A stretch of 6,150 nt of DNA from Alphaproteobacteria bacterium. GTDB lineage: Bacteria > Pseudomonadota > Alphaproteobacteria > RF32 > CAG-239. The DNA lies in the NCBI GenBank assembly GCA_017557925.1, contig JAFYWO010000093.1, positions 1 to 6,150 on the forward strand, in the 5' to 3' direction. The notes beneath the pieces are model-generated. The model searched no databases. It was not told the origin of the DNA and saw only the letters and a list, made by a program, of their open reading frames with translations. The position numbers were made by a program, and so were the translations under genes. Shown here piece by piece: positions 1 through 6,129 of this stretch; the first letter of the stretch is position 1, and each line of letters opens with the position of its first letter.

Positions 1-4
1 AAAA

Positions 5-41
5 CAAAAAAAATCCTCTATACTTTTTGAGTATAGAGGAT
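5..41 (-). terminator. Intrinsic terminator of the minus-strand hypothetical gene
   Basis: A perfect 11-bp inverted repeat (13-23, ATCCTCTATAC, with 31-41, GTATAGAGGAT) encloses a 7-nt loop. Read on the minus strand it is followed by an eight-to-nine-base T tract and another T run (plus-strand A bases at 1-13). It starts 21 nt after the stop codon of the minus-strand gene. The plus-strand side has no T tract, so it works in one direction only. Confidence 0.9.
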
Positions 42-62
42 AATAAAAAGATTGATAAAGTT

Positions 63-1064
63 TTATTTCACCTGAAACAAACATTTACTCAACAACGACA
101 CTTGCGATTCACTAGGAAGTCCCATCATAATATCCAACAAATCAATAACAAGCATGTTCATACTTCTCTCATCATCTTTTTCCGTGTCATAAAAACTGTG
201 TTTTCTAACATAAGAAATGTAACGCAACAAGATTTCAGAAGCAATCTTCGGCTCAAGATACGTTTTCAAAAATGGTCGTAGCACAATCTGATAATCTTCA
301 ACGCTCAAATTACAACTTCCCTTCATTTCCCTTAAGGCAATACGGATAAATGCAACCTGAAGTTTGGGAATAAGCGGTTCTTGATGATAACTTTTAATCA
401 ACCAACAACCTGCCGTAATAACACTTGAGATAAAACCATTGTAAAGCAAAAACTCTCCGATTTTTTTAGAAATGTCATCTGCTCCCAATACGTCCAAAAC
501 CTCATCATAATAAACCGGATGAACATCTTCATCATTAAACAGCTGATCTAGTTTGAATTGAGCAACTTGAGGAGAATACTTACATAATATAGCAAACATA
601 TATGGAGTAACAATGCTGTTACTCTTTCTTATCTCCTCCAAAAACATCTCAGCAACAGCTTTAAGAGCATTTAAAACCTTTACGTCTTTTGCTTCACTTT
701 GCAACTTAATAAAGTTTTCATACAACTCATAAGTCCACCGCAGTCTAAAAGGAGCAAACTCCTCTCTTTCTAACGCTTTCAACAGATACCTGCCATTTTT
801 TTCCTCAAAACAACAAGTCACTGTAGCAAAATCAGAAACCAAGCTTAAAAGAGCTTTAAGCAACGTATCCTCAGATAAAAACAAAAACTCTTTTTCATCA
901 CCAAAGACTTCTTTTAGCAAATCTCCTTCTTCAGAAAACATAATTTTTGCTTTTTTACCGGCAAATGAAACCTCGTTTACAAACAAAGTTCCTTCCAAAA
1001 TCTGTTCAGCAATACCTAAATGATATACCTTACTCGTTTCTAGCAATTCACTTTTGTAGCTCAT
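63..1064 (-). CDS. Hypothetical soluble protein, 333 aa
   Basis: I do not recognise this protein. The frame is open for 333 codons, uses the same AT-rich codons as its neighbours and is closed by a strong terminator, so it is very likely a real gene. No signal peptide, membrane segment or obvious catalytic motif is visible. The first 100 residues look like alternating strands and helices (VSFAGKKAKIMF, ATVTCCFEE). From about residue 110 to the end it is mostly amphipathic helix with regular leucines and many charged residues, compatible with a helical-repeat or scaffold-like domain. It carries three cysteines before residue 165 (two adjacent at 84-85, one at 161) and three later, with no metal-binding spacing. 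The ATG at 1064 has no Shine-Dalgarno sequence in front of it: the preceding 40 bases are almost only A and T. The start is therefore the longest plausible one and not proven; the next ATG is codon 42. It is transcribed divergently from the SLOG gene and alone. Confidence 0.75.
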   Translation of the reverse strand: MSYKSELLETSKVYHLGIAEQILEGTLFVNEVSFAGKKAKIMFSEEGDLLKEVFGDEKEFLFLSEDTLLKALLSLVSDFATVTCCFEEKNGRYLLKALEREEFAPFRLRWTYELYENFIKLQSEAKDVKVLNALKAVAEMFLEEIRKSNSIVTPYMFAILCKYSPQVAQFKLDQLFNDEDVHPVYYDEVLDVLGADDISKKIGEFLLYNGFISSVITAGCWLIKSYHQEPLIPKLQVAFIRIALREMKGSCNLSVEDYQIVLRPFLKTYLEPKIASEILLRYISYVRKHSFYDTEKDDERSMNMLVIDLLDIMMGLPSESQVSLLSKCLFQVK

Positions 1065-1113
1065 AACACAAAAATTTAATATAAATAAAAATAAAAAATA
1101 AATCTCAGCCTCA

Positions 1114-1142
1114 AAAGTAGACTAAACAATTTATTTTGTCAA
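1114..1142 (-). promoter_or_regulatory. Candidate promoter of the minus-strand hypothetical gene
   Basis: On the minus strand a perfect TTGACA (1142 to 1137) is followed after 17 bases by TACTTT (1119 to 1114), a poor -10 match. Transcription would start near 1107, giving a leader of about 40 nt made almost wholly of A and T. An alternative -10, TATATT at 1083 to 1078, lies closer to the ATG but has no convincing -35. Confidence 0.4.
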
Positions 1143-1152
1143 TAAAAAACTC

Positions 1153-1180
1153 TTTACTTCTGCAAAAACTAACTTATACT
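1153..1180 (+). promoter_or_regulatory. Promoter of the structured leader and SLOG gene
   Basis: TTTACT (1153-1158, 4 of 6 to TTGACA) is followed after 16 bases by TATACT (1175-1180, 5 of 6 to TATAAT). The predicted transcription start, 7-8 bases after the -10, is 1187-1188. That is exactly the first paired base of the 5' hairpin of the leader RNA. This agreement between two independent signals raises confidence in both. Confidence 0.6.
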
Positions 1181-1187
1181 AAAATAT

Positions 1188-1397
1188 ATTGAGACAGCCC
1201 AAATCTCAATAAGGACTTGACAATCCTAAACTTCATGGGCCGACATAAAACTTTCTATCTATAGAAAGTCTATGTGGTAGTGGGCATTTACCTAAAGGGT
1301 GGATGCCACTTGAATAGTCACACAATAAAGTGGGCTACACCTCATGAAGTTTGTAGTTGTCAACATCCACCAACCTTTAATTATTTTTTTTGGGCTG
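1188..1397 (+). ncRNA. Structured 5' leader RNA of unknown class upstream of the SLOG gene
   Basis: About 210 nt of higher G+C than the flanks, with nested and crossing complementarity. P1 is ATTGAGA (1188-1194) with TCTCAAT (1204-1210), 7 bp around a 9-nt loop. P2 is the main stem: TTGACAA (1217-1223) with TTGTCAA (1357-1363) and AAACTTCATG (1228-1237) with CATGAAGTTT (1343-1352), separated by a 4x4 internal loop. Inside P2, hairpin A pairs ACATA (1243-1247) with TATGT (1271-1275) and ACTTTCT (1250-1256) with AGAAAGT (1263-1269). Hairpin B pairs 1279-1287 with 1303-1310 with one bulged G. Two loops have perfect partners in the 3' tail: the P1 loop CAGCCCAAA (1195-1203) with TTTGGGCTG (1389-1397), and GGTGGATG in and beside loop B (1298-1305) with CATCCACC (1364-1371). 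A T run at 1384-1391 could end a free RNA, but no hairpin abuts it. It matches no RNA class I know: it lacks the conserved cores of tmRNA, RNase P RNA and SRP RNA, and does not form the 6S rod. Confidence 0.65.
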
Positions 1398-1418
1398 AAG
1401 GAGATATCACTTCATGAG
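1341..1418 (+). promoter_or_regulatory. Candidate translational switch: start codon and P2 compete for one strand
   Basis: CTCATGAAGT (1341-1350) is perfectly complementary over 10 nt to ACTTCATGAG (1409-1418), which contains the ATG at 1414-1416. The same strand forms the inner helix of the main stem with AAACTTCATG (1228-1237). The two pairings exclude each other: if P2 forms the start codon is free, if P2 opens the start codon can be masked. The Shine-Dalgarno AAGGAG (1398-1403, 10 nt before the ATG) lies between the P1-loop partner (1389-1397) and the masked start. The pairings are seen in the sequence; switching is inferred. Confidence 0.5.
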
Positions 1419-1866
1419 TCTTATTTGTTCCTTTTTCGGCCATCGTGATACACCACTTTCATCAGAAATAGAATTACGCTTAGAAAATACTATCAAAAAT
1501 CTTATTTCTCAAGGAGTATACGAGTTTTGGTGTGGCAACGAAGGAACATTTGATACCCTAACACGAATGATAATGATTCGCCTAAAAAAAGACATCCCAT
1601 ACCTAAACTTATGTTTTGTTTCCGCCTATAATCCCGATAATTTTCCACCATTAAAAAGAAAAACTTTAGAAGAAAATTTTGAAATCATCTATTCTATAGA
1701 AATTGCTGACGGTCACCCCAAATTTGCCATCACCCGCCGAAACAAATATATGATAAACAACTCTGATATTATTGTCTGCTATATAACAGATGAAAAAGGC
1801 GGAGCATACAACGCAGTAAAACTTGCTCAAAAACAAAATAAAGAAATCATCAACATAGCCCTCTAA
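1414..1866 (+). CDS. SLOG-family (DUF1273/YpsA-like) nucleotide-binding protein, 150 aa
   Basis: A small single-domain protein of the SLOG superfamily (SMF/DprA-LOG, Rossmann-like), whose members bind nucleotides or nucleotide-derived ligands. Visible marks are the N-terminal strand with FFGHR (residues 7-11), a strand ending in GNEGTFD (41-47) in the place of the LOG-type glycine motif, a strand around LCFVSAYNP (66-74), the block HPKFAITRRNKYMINNSDIIVCYI (101-124) and GGAYNAVKLA (129-138) followed by a final strand. This is the pattern of short DUF1273-like proteins of gut bacteria. The length is normal and nothing is missing. No membrane segment or signal is present, so it is cytosolic. 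Catalysis and ligand are not known; cytokinin-type phosphoribohydrolase activity cannot be claimed because the canonical PGGxGTxxE motif is absent. The ATG at 1414 is chosen because AAGGAG lies at 1398-1403 and the family motif begins at residue 7. Expression is probably controlled by the long structured leader just upstream. The gene stands alone; 113 bp separate it from the next gene. Confidence 0.85.
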   Translation: MSLICSFFGHRDTPLSSEIELRLENTIKNLISQGVYEFWCGNEGTFDTLTRMIMIRLKKDIPYLNLCFVSAYNPDNFPPLKRKTLEENFEIIYSIEIADGHPKFAITRRNKYMINNSDIIVCYITDEKGGAYNAVKLAQKQNKEIINIAL

Positions 1867-1967
1867 CTACCATACACCTTGTTTTTAACTGTTTAAAATA
1901 TACACACCCCTATTTTGCGCATCTTTACTTCTAAATAAAATCACTCTATCATTACAAGAAAACAACC

Positions 1968-1973
1968 GGAGGA
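1968..1973 (+). promoter_or_regulatory. Ribosome binding site that fixes a GTG start
   Basis: GGAGGA lies 6 nt upstream of GTG at 1980, an ideal spacing. It supports GTG as the start, followed directly by Lys-Lys and a hydrophobic helix. The 1867-1967 stretch before it holds no clear terminator and only weak promoter-like matches (TTGCGC 1915-1920, TAAAAT 1936-1941, spacer 15). Confidence 0.75.
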
Positions 1974-1979
1974 TTAAAC

Positions 1980-3755
1980 GTGAAAAAAATAACAGTTAAC
2001 TCAATTATCTCATTGTTATTTGGCTTAATTATCTTTTTGCTTGGCATTATCTTACAAAAACTGGACAACACTATTGAAATTTCCACAATTTCAGCCTCCG
2101 CTCTATGTTTAAGTTTTATTACTTACCTTATACTGCAACCTTTTTATCTGGAAAAAATAAAATATTATTTTAATGAAATAGACTGGGCTGAATGTATCGT
2201 TAATTTTTATCAATCAATTCCCGTAATATATCGTAAATCTTTTTGGCTGACTTTTTTATTCGTAAATATTGCATTTTTATTCCATACTATCCATTTTATG
2301 TGGGGAGCATTTGATTGGGAAGCCATACGTTTTAATGTAAACACCCAAAATGCCATAAATCAGGGACGTTTCAGCGCTTACGCTCTTCAAAATCTTCTTT
2401 TTGACGGCAAAATACTTCCTGTCATCAACAACCTATGGTCTTTTATCGGACTTAGTTTGGGCGGAATACTTCTCGCATACTATTGGGAACTCCCCAAAAA
2501 AGTTTCCACTTACACTGTAACCGCTTTATTTTTTGCCATAACACCTTACACACTCGGTTGGTTGTACCATACCCAAAATACATTGGGTAATTTATGGTTG
2601 CCCGCATTTATTTTAACCTCACTAATAATAAGCCAAAAAGCCACTAATTCCCTAAATAAGAGCTATTTACAAAATCTTATTGCCATTACATTGTTAATAA
2701 TAACATTAGGCACTTATTTTGCATCAATCAATTTCATAGGTGTGGTTATTTTAGGCAAAATATTCCTATCAGTTGCTACCCAAAACTTAACCGTAAAAGA
2801 CGTCGCCACCAGACAATTACAAGGTCTTGCAAACCTGACAGCCTCAATTTTAATTTATACATTCATAATAATTTTGCTTAAATACGATTCTTCATTGCAA
2901 ACACATATAAACATAACACCCCCTACAAGCTTTGCACATTTCAGTTTGTTGTTCAGTTCAATGCTTAAACAGTTTGTTACTCCGTATCCGTTCATAGATA
3001 TAACTTATAAAACACTAACCTTATTATTGGCACTTGTCACAATTTTTACAACAATTAACAAAGCAAACAATCCCAAATCTGCCCTAACCTGTTTATTGTT
3101 ACTGCCTTTGATACTTATATCTTCAAGGATAACTTGTCTGTTTACTTACAAACAAGTTTTAGAAAATCAAGTATTGCAAGATTTTTATACACTTCCCATA
3201 CTATATACCTTGTTTATCGCTTTACTTCTAAAAGTTGATACTCCTCTCATAAAGCGTTTTGCTTATGGCTTATCAATTCTTCTTATTTTTATGAGTTTTG
3301 TTAGAATAGCTTATGCGCTTAAAGTATGGAAATTTGGCTTTGATGCAGAGTTGAAACTTTCCGAACGCATAATCACACGACTTGAGAAGATGCCAACCTT
3401 CAACATAGAAAAGAAATACCAACTTCTCCAAATCGGAAAACTTCCTATGCGTTCAAGATACTATATTAACCAAAACAACGAAAAAAACAACGAACTGCTT
3501 AATTTTGCATATTTTGAACCGCAAAATTCTTCACACGCATTTAATTTCTTCTATCAAACTGATTTCTTAGAAAATAACGTTTCATTGTTTGATGCTATAC
3601 AAAATAAAGAAATAGAAAACTTCATTATGCAAAAAGCCAAAGCTTGGCCACATAAAGACAGTATTTTCATAAAAGATGAATACATAGTAATCATTATGGA
3701 CTACGAGCACCTTTATGATGCCCGCCAAAAAATTGCTAATAAAAAAAGCAGGTAA
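1980..3755 (+). CDS. GtrII-like membrane glucosyltransferase, 591 aa
   Basis: A multi-spanning inner-membrane protein that most resembles the GtrII family (glucosyltransferase domain proteins). These are thought to transfer glucose from a lipid carrier to O-antigen or another surface polysaccharide on the periplasmic side. Hydrophobic helices are visible near residues 8-27, 35-54, 88-108, 152-168, 175-195, 203-218, 231-262, 285-300, 344-357, 368-383, 402-417 and 426-446. Family-like points are the extracytoplasmic acidic stretch after the third helix (DWEAIRFN, 112-119, and NQGRFSAY, 127-134), the ITPY end of a helix (187-190), and a soluble tail of about 140 residues. The tail has the typical endings LLQIGKLP (482-489) and AWPHKDSIFIKDEYIVIIM (555-573), equivalent to the MPxWPxxGSI...VIVVK close of GtrII proteins. 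Length is a little above the usual GtrII range. It starts at GTG (Shine-Dalgarno GGAGGA), and its stop TAA is inside the terminator hairpin. No gtrA/gtrB flippase partners are in the window. The family is judged from pattern, the sugar and acceptor are unknown; a GT39/PMT-type transferase is the alternative. Confidence 0.7.
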   Translation: MKKITVNSIISLLFGLIIFLLGIILQKLDNTIEISTISASALCLSFITYLILQPFYLEKIKYYFNEIDWAECIVNFYQSIPVIYRKSFWLTFLFVNIAFLFHTIHFMWGAFDWEAIRFNVNTQNAINQGRFSAYALQNLLFDGKILPVINNLWSFIGLSLGGILLAYYWELPKKVSTYTVTALFFAITPYTLGWLYHTQNTLGNLWLPAFILTSLIISQKATNSLNKSYLQNLIAITLLIITLGTYFASINFIGVVILGKIFLSVATQNLTVKDVATRQLQGLANLTASILIYTFIIILLKYDSSLQTHINITPPTSFAHFSLLFSSMLKQFVTPYPFIDITYKTLTLLLALVTIFTTINKANNPKSALTCLLLLPLILISSRITCLFTYKQVLENQVLQDFYTLPILYTLFIALLLKVDTPLIKRFAYGLSILLIFMSFVRIAYALKVWKFGFDAELKLSERIITRLEKMPTFNIEKKYQLLQIGKLPMRSRYYINQNNEKNNELLNFAYFEPQNSSHAFNFFYQTDFLENNVSLFDAIQNKEIENFIMQKAKAWPHKDSIFIKDEYIVIIMDYEHLYDARQKIANKKSR

Positions 3756-3770
3756 ACACCTGTTTTTTTT
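3741..3770 (+). terminator. Intrinsic terminator overlapping the stop codon of the GtrII-like gene
   Basis: CAGGT (3749-3753) and ACCTG (3758-3762) form a short stem with a 4-nt loop, followed by eight T (3763-3770). A run of seven A (3741-3747) can pair with the T run and extend the stem. The TAA stop (3753-3755) lies within the hairpin. On the minus strand the A run also gives a T tract, so it may be partly bidirectional. It separates the gene from uvrB. Confidence 0.85.
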
Positions 3771-3786
3771 ATTCAAAAACCTCTAC

Positions 3787-3817
3787 TTGACAACAAATAT
3801 ATTCCCACTCATATTAT
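3787..3817 (+). promoter_or_regulatory. uvrB promoter, apparently giving a leaderless mRNA
   Basis: A perfect TTGACA (3787-3792) is followed by CATATT (3810-3815, spacer 17) overlapping TATTAT (3812-3817, spacer 19). With either -10 the start of transcription falls at or within a few bases of the ATG at 3822. No Shine-Dalgarno sequence exists between the terminator and the ATG. No LexA box of the alphaproteobacterial GTTC-N7-GTTC type or the CTGT-N8-ACAG type is seen. Confidence 0.6.
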
Positions 3818-3821
3818 ACCT

Positions 3822-5819
3822 ATGAAACACGAATTTAAAATATCAAGCCCGTTTGAACCATCCGGCGACCAACCGGAAGCCATAAAGCAACTGTGTGATG
3901 GTCTAAAAAACGGCCTAAAAAACCAAGTCCTGCTGGGTGTAACCGGTAGTGGCAAAACTTTTACAATGGCAAAAATCATTGAAAAGATGAAAAAGCCAAC
4001 CCTGATTATGGCTCCAAACAAAATACTTGCCGCCCAACTCTACGCAGAGATGAAAGAATTTTTTCCCAACAACCATGTAGAATATTTTGTATCATATTAC
4101 GACTATTACCAACCCGAAGCCTATATCCCCAAAACAGATACTTATATAGAAAAAGACTCATCAATAAATGAACAAATAGACCGAATGCGTCATGGTGCGA
4201 CCAGAAATGTTTTAGAAGAAAAAGACGTAATAATTGTCGCCTCGGTTTCTTGTATATATGGTTTAGGAAGTATGGAATCATATTCATCAATGGCCTTTTC
4301 TCTCAAAAAAGGAGATATAATAGAACAAAGAGATATCCATAAAGAACTGGCAACTCTCCAGTATGAAAGAAACCAAGCCTCCTTCTATCGTTCAACTTTC
4401 AGATGCAAAGGCGATACATTAGATATATTCCCTGCTCACTATGAAGATAGAGCTTGGCGTATCTCCTTTTTTGGAGACGAAGTAGAAAAAATAATAGAGT
4501 TTGATGTTTTAACCGGCAAAAAAACATCAGAGTTAGAAAAAATAACCGTCTACCCTGCAAACCACTATGTCACCCCTCGTCCGGCTCTCTCGCAAGCGAT
4601 GACACATATAAGAAAAGACTTAAAAATCCGTTTAGAAGAATTTAAGCAACAAAATAAACTTGTAGAACATCAACGCTTAGAACAAAAAACTAATTTTGAC
4701 CTAGAAATGCTGGAAACAACAGGGCATTGTAAAGGTATAGAAAACTACTCACGTTACCTTACCGGAAGAGCTCCCGGAGAACCTCCGCCGACATTGTTTG
4801 AATACTTCCCGAAAGACAGCTTGATATTTATAGATGAGAGCCATATTTCAGTTCCTCAAATCGGCGGAATGTATAGAGGTGACAAAAATCGCAAAACAAC
4901 ACTTTCTGATTATGGTTTCAGACTACCCTCTTGTGTAGATAATCGCCCATTAAAATTTGAGGAGTGGGATAATCTTCGCTCCCAAACTATTTTTGTATCT
5001 GCAACCCCCGGTGACTGGGAATTAGAGCAATCACAAGGCATTTTTGCCGAACAAATCATCCGTCCGACAGGTCTTTTAGACCCAATATGTGTTGTCAAAC
5101 CGGTAGAAACCCAAGTAGATGATTTAATGGCAGAATGTCACGAAACCATAAAAAAAGGCAATCGTGTTTTAGTTACAACTCTAACCAAAAAAATGGCAGA
5201 AGACCTAACCGAATACCTACATGAAAACGGTATAAAAGTCCGCTATATGCACTCAGACGTAGATACCATAGAACGTATAGAGATTATAAGGGACTTACGA
5301 TCCGGTGTATTTGATGTTTTGGTAGGAATAAACTTATTGCGAGAAGGTCTTGACATCCCCGAATGCTCACTTGTTGCAATACTTGATGCCGATAAAGAAG
5401 GGTTCTTGCGTTCATATCGTTCACTCATCCAGACCATAGGCAGAGCAGCTCGTAATGCAGATGGAAAAGTAATTTTATATGCTGATAAAATTACCGATTC
5501 CATAAAACTGGCTCTTGATGAAACCAATCGTCGCCGTCAAAAACAGATAGCCTACAATAAAGCCCACAACATAACCCCGAAAACTATCCAAAAAAATATT
5601 TCCAACACGCTTATGACAATGACAGAAGTCGAAACAACAAATAAGAAAAAGTCATCACCCATAAATATTTCAGAAATCAAGAACATAGATAAAGAAATTA
5701 AACGTATGCAAAAGGAAATGAGAAAATACGCCGAAGATTTAGAATTTGAAAAAGCAATGGAAATTCGTGATAAAATCAAATCATTAGAGCAATTCCGCCT
5801 ACTAAAAGACGAACTTTAG
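3822..5819 (+). CDS. uvrB: UvrABC system protein B (excinuclease subunit UvrB), 665 aa
   Basis: The damage-verifying helicase-like subunit of nucleotide excision repair. UvrA loads it at lesions, it inserts a beta-hairpin between the strands, then recruits UvrC for the two incisions. All parts are present: the N-terminal [13 protein letters not shown] (9-21), Walker A GVTGSGKT (39-46), the beta-hairpin region beginning [12 protein letters not shown] (92-103), the UvrA-interacting domain (about 150-250), the Walker B-type motif IDESH (337-341), [10 protein letters not shown] (391-400), helicase motif [13 protein letters not shown] (502-513) and motif [10 protein letters not shown] (537-544). 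A C-terminal UVR domain of two helices (about 623-658, with [13 protein letters not shown]) binds UvrC. Length is normal for the family and there is no frameshift. The start at 3822 is set by the conserved N-terminus: the DQPEAI motif begins at residue 16, as in other UvrB. It has its own promoter, no visible Shine-Dalgarno and no SOS box. No T-rich terminator follows; the repeat cluster starts 61 bp after the stop. Confidence 0.98.
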   Translation: MKHEFKISSPFEPSGDQPEAIKQLCDGLKNGLKNQVLLGVTGSGKTFTMAKIIEKMKKPTLIMAPNKILAAQLYAEMKEFFPNNHVEYFVSYYDYYQPEAYIPKTDTYIEKDSSINEQIDRMRHGATRNVLEEKDVIIVASVSCIYGLGSMESYSSMAFSLKKGDIIEQRDIHKELATLQYERNQASFYRSTFRCKGDTLDIFPAHYEDRAWRISFFGDEVEKIIEFDVLTGKKTSELEKITVYPANHYVTPRPALSQAMTHIRKDLKIRLEEFKQQNKLVEHQRLEQKTNFDLEMLETTGHCKGIENYSRYLTGRAPGEPPPTLFEYFPKDSLIFIDESHISVPQIGGMYRGDKNRKTTLSDYGFRLPSCVDNRPLKFEEWDNLRSQTIFVSATPGDWELEQSQGIFAEQIIRPTGLLDPICVVKPVETQVDDLMAECHETIKKGNRVLVTTLTKKMAEDLTEYLHENGIKVRYMHSDVDTIERIEIIRDLRSGVFDVLVGINLLREGLDIPECSLVAILDADKEGFLRSYRSLIQTIGRAARNADGKVILYADKITDSIKLALDETNRRRQKQIAYNKAHNITPKTIQKNISNTLMTMTEVETTNKKKSSPINISEIKNIDKEIKRMQKEMRKYAEDLEFEKAMEIRDKIKSLEQFRLLKDEL

Positions 5820-5880
5820 CAATACCGCTACTACTTACCCTTTATTCCAAAAGCAATCCTGATAAACAAACCTCCCGCCA

Positions 5881-5913
5881 CGTCATTGCGAGCCGTTAGG
5901 CGTGGCAATCCAG
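5881..5913 (+). repeat. Palindromic intergenic repeat, copy 1
   Basis: The element starts CGTCATTGCGAGCC and ends GGCGTGGCAATCCAG. Its ends pair as ATTGC (5885-5889) with GCAAT (5905-5909), and the centre as GCC-GTTA-GGC, so the RNA or single strand folds into a hairpin. It belongs to the widespread GTCATTGCGAG...GGCAATCC class of intergenic repeats found in Rickettsia-like and other bacterial genomes. It lies 61 bp downstream of uvrB. Confidence 0.9.
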
Positions 5914-5954
5914 TCAAAAACAATCAAGCCTATTCATTACGGCTCGCCACTTAT

Positions 5955-5989
5955 GGATCACCACGTCGCATTCGCTCCTCGTGATGACG
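5955..5989 (-). repeat. Palindromic intergenic repeat, copy 2 (inverted)
   Basis: Read on the minus strand the element starts CGTCATCACGAGGAGCGAA and ends GACGTGGTGATCC. This is the longer GAGGAGCGAA-type version of the same repeat, in opposite orientation to copy 1, with which it makes an imperfect inverted pair spanning 5881-5989 (about 109 bp, 41-bp spacer). The end segments match in 10 of 12 positions. The spacer holds a further fragment (GGCTCGCCAC at 5941-5950) that resembles the repeat core. Confidence 0.85.
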
Positions 5990-6056
5990 AAAAAGGGGAA
6001 CGCTCCTCATTAAACCACAATGCACTCTTTCGCTATTTTGCCACACACTCCCCACC

Positions 6057-6086
6057 CGTCATTGCAAGCCGTTAGGCGTGGCAATC
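6057..6086 (+). repeat. Palindromic intergenic repeat, copy 3
   Basis: This copy matches the first 30 bases of copy 1 at 29 positions (one G to A change at 6066, so it reads TTGCAAGCC). It has the same orientation as copy 1 and lies 67 bp after copy 2. The end pairing ATTGC/GCAAT is preserved. Confidence 0.9.
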
Positions 6087-6101
6087 AAGTATACCCCGCA
6101 C

Positions 6102-6129
6102 CGTCATTGCGAGCGTAGCGTGGCAATCC
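6102..6129 (+). repeat. Palindromic intergenic repeat, copy 4 (short core)
   Basis: A 28-base version with identical ends (CGTCATTGCGAG and GTGGCAATCC) but a shorter GCGTAGCG centre, 15 bp after copy 3. With copies 1-3 it fills most of 5881-6129. The rest of 5820-6150 has no gene, tRNA or terminator that I can see. Confidence 0.88.

Noticed and set aside
27..281. 84-aa plus-strand frame at the left edge
   Set aside because: It starts inside the terminator hairpin and lies wholly over the 3' end of the minus-strand gene, with no Shine-Dalgarno sequence and no recognisable protein.
1296..1310. T-box-like sequence AGGGTGGATGCC
   Set aside because: Only the AGGGTGG part fits; the following ACCGCG is missing, there is no Stem I specifier region, and the downstream gene is not an aminoacyl-tRNA synthetase or amino acid gene.
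1113..1320. Group I intron core (AGACTAAAC at 1118-1126, AATAGTCAC at 1313-1321)
   Set aside because: The short motifs lie in the wrong order and no P, Q or P3-P8 scaffold can be assembled; the region is also too short and sits upstream of an intact gene.
1188..1397. 6S RNA, suggested by TGGGCCGACAT (1236-1246), which resembles the E. coli 6S bubble segment, and by similar length
   Set aside because: 6S RNA is one long rod with a central bubble. Here the main stem closes two separate hairpins and the tail pairs with loops; the usual closing stem between the two ends is not formed.
1230..1416. ACTTCATG direct repeat (1230-1237 and 1409-1416) as a target-site duplication of an inserted element
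   Set aside because: The same segment also has its inverse complement at 1343-1350, the interval has no terminal inverted repeats or transposase, and the competing-strand explanation accounts for all three copies.
1882..1899. Terminator after the SLOG gene (TTTTAA...TTAAAA)
   Set aside because: The stem is only A-T pairs and no T tract follows.
3809..5779. Several open minus-strand frames inside uvrB, and one across the end of the GtrII-like gene
   Set aside because: They overlap a complete, highly conserved gene in the opposite direction, show no family motifs and have no initiation signals; they are shadows.
5881..6129. CRISPR array
   Set aside because: Repeats differ in length, centre and orientation, spacing is irregular (41, 67 and 15 bp), and no cas gene is present.
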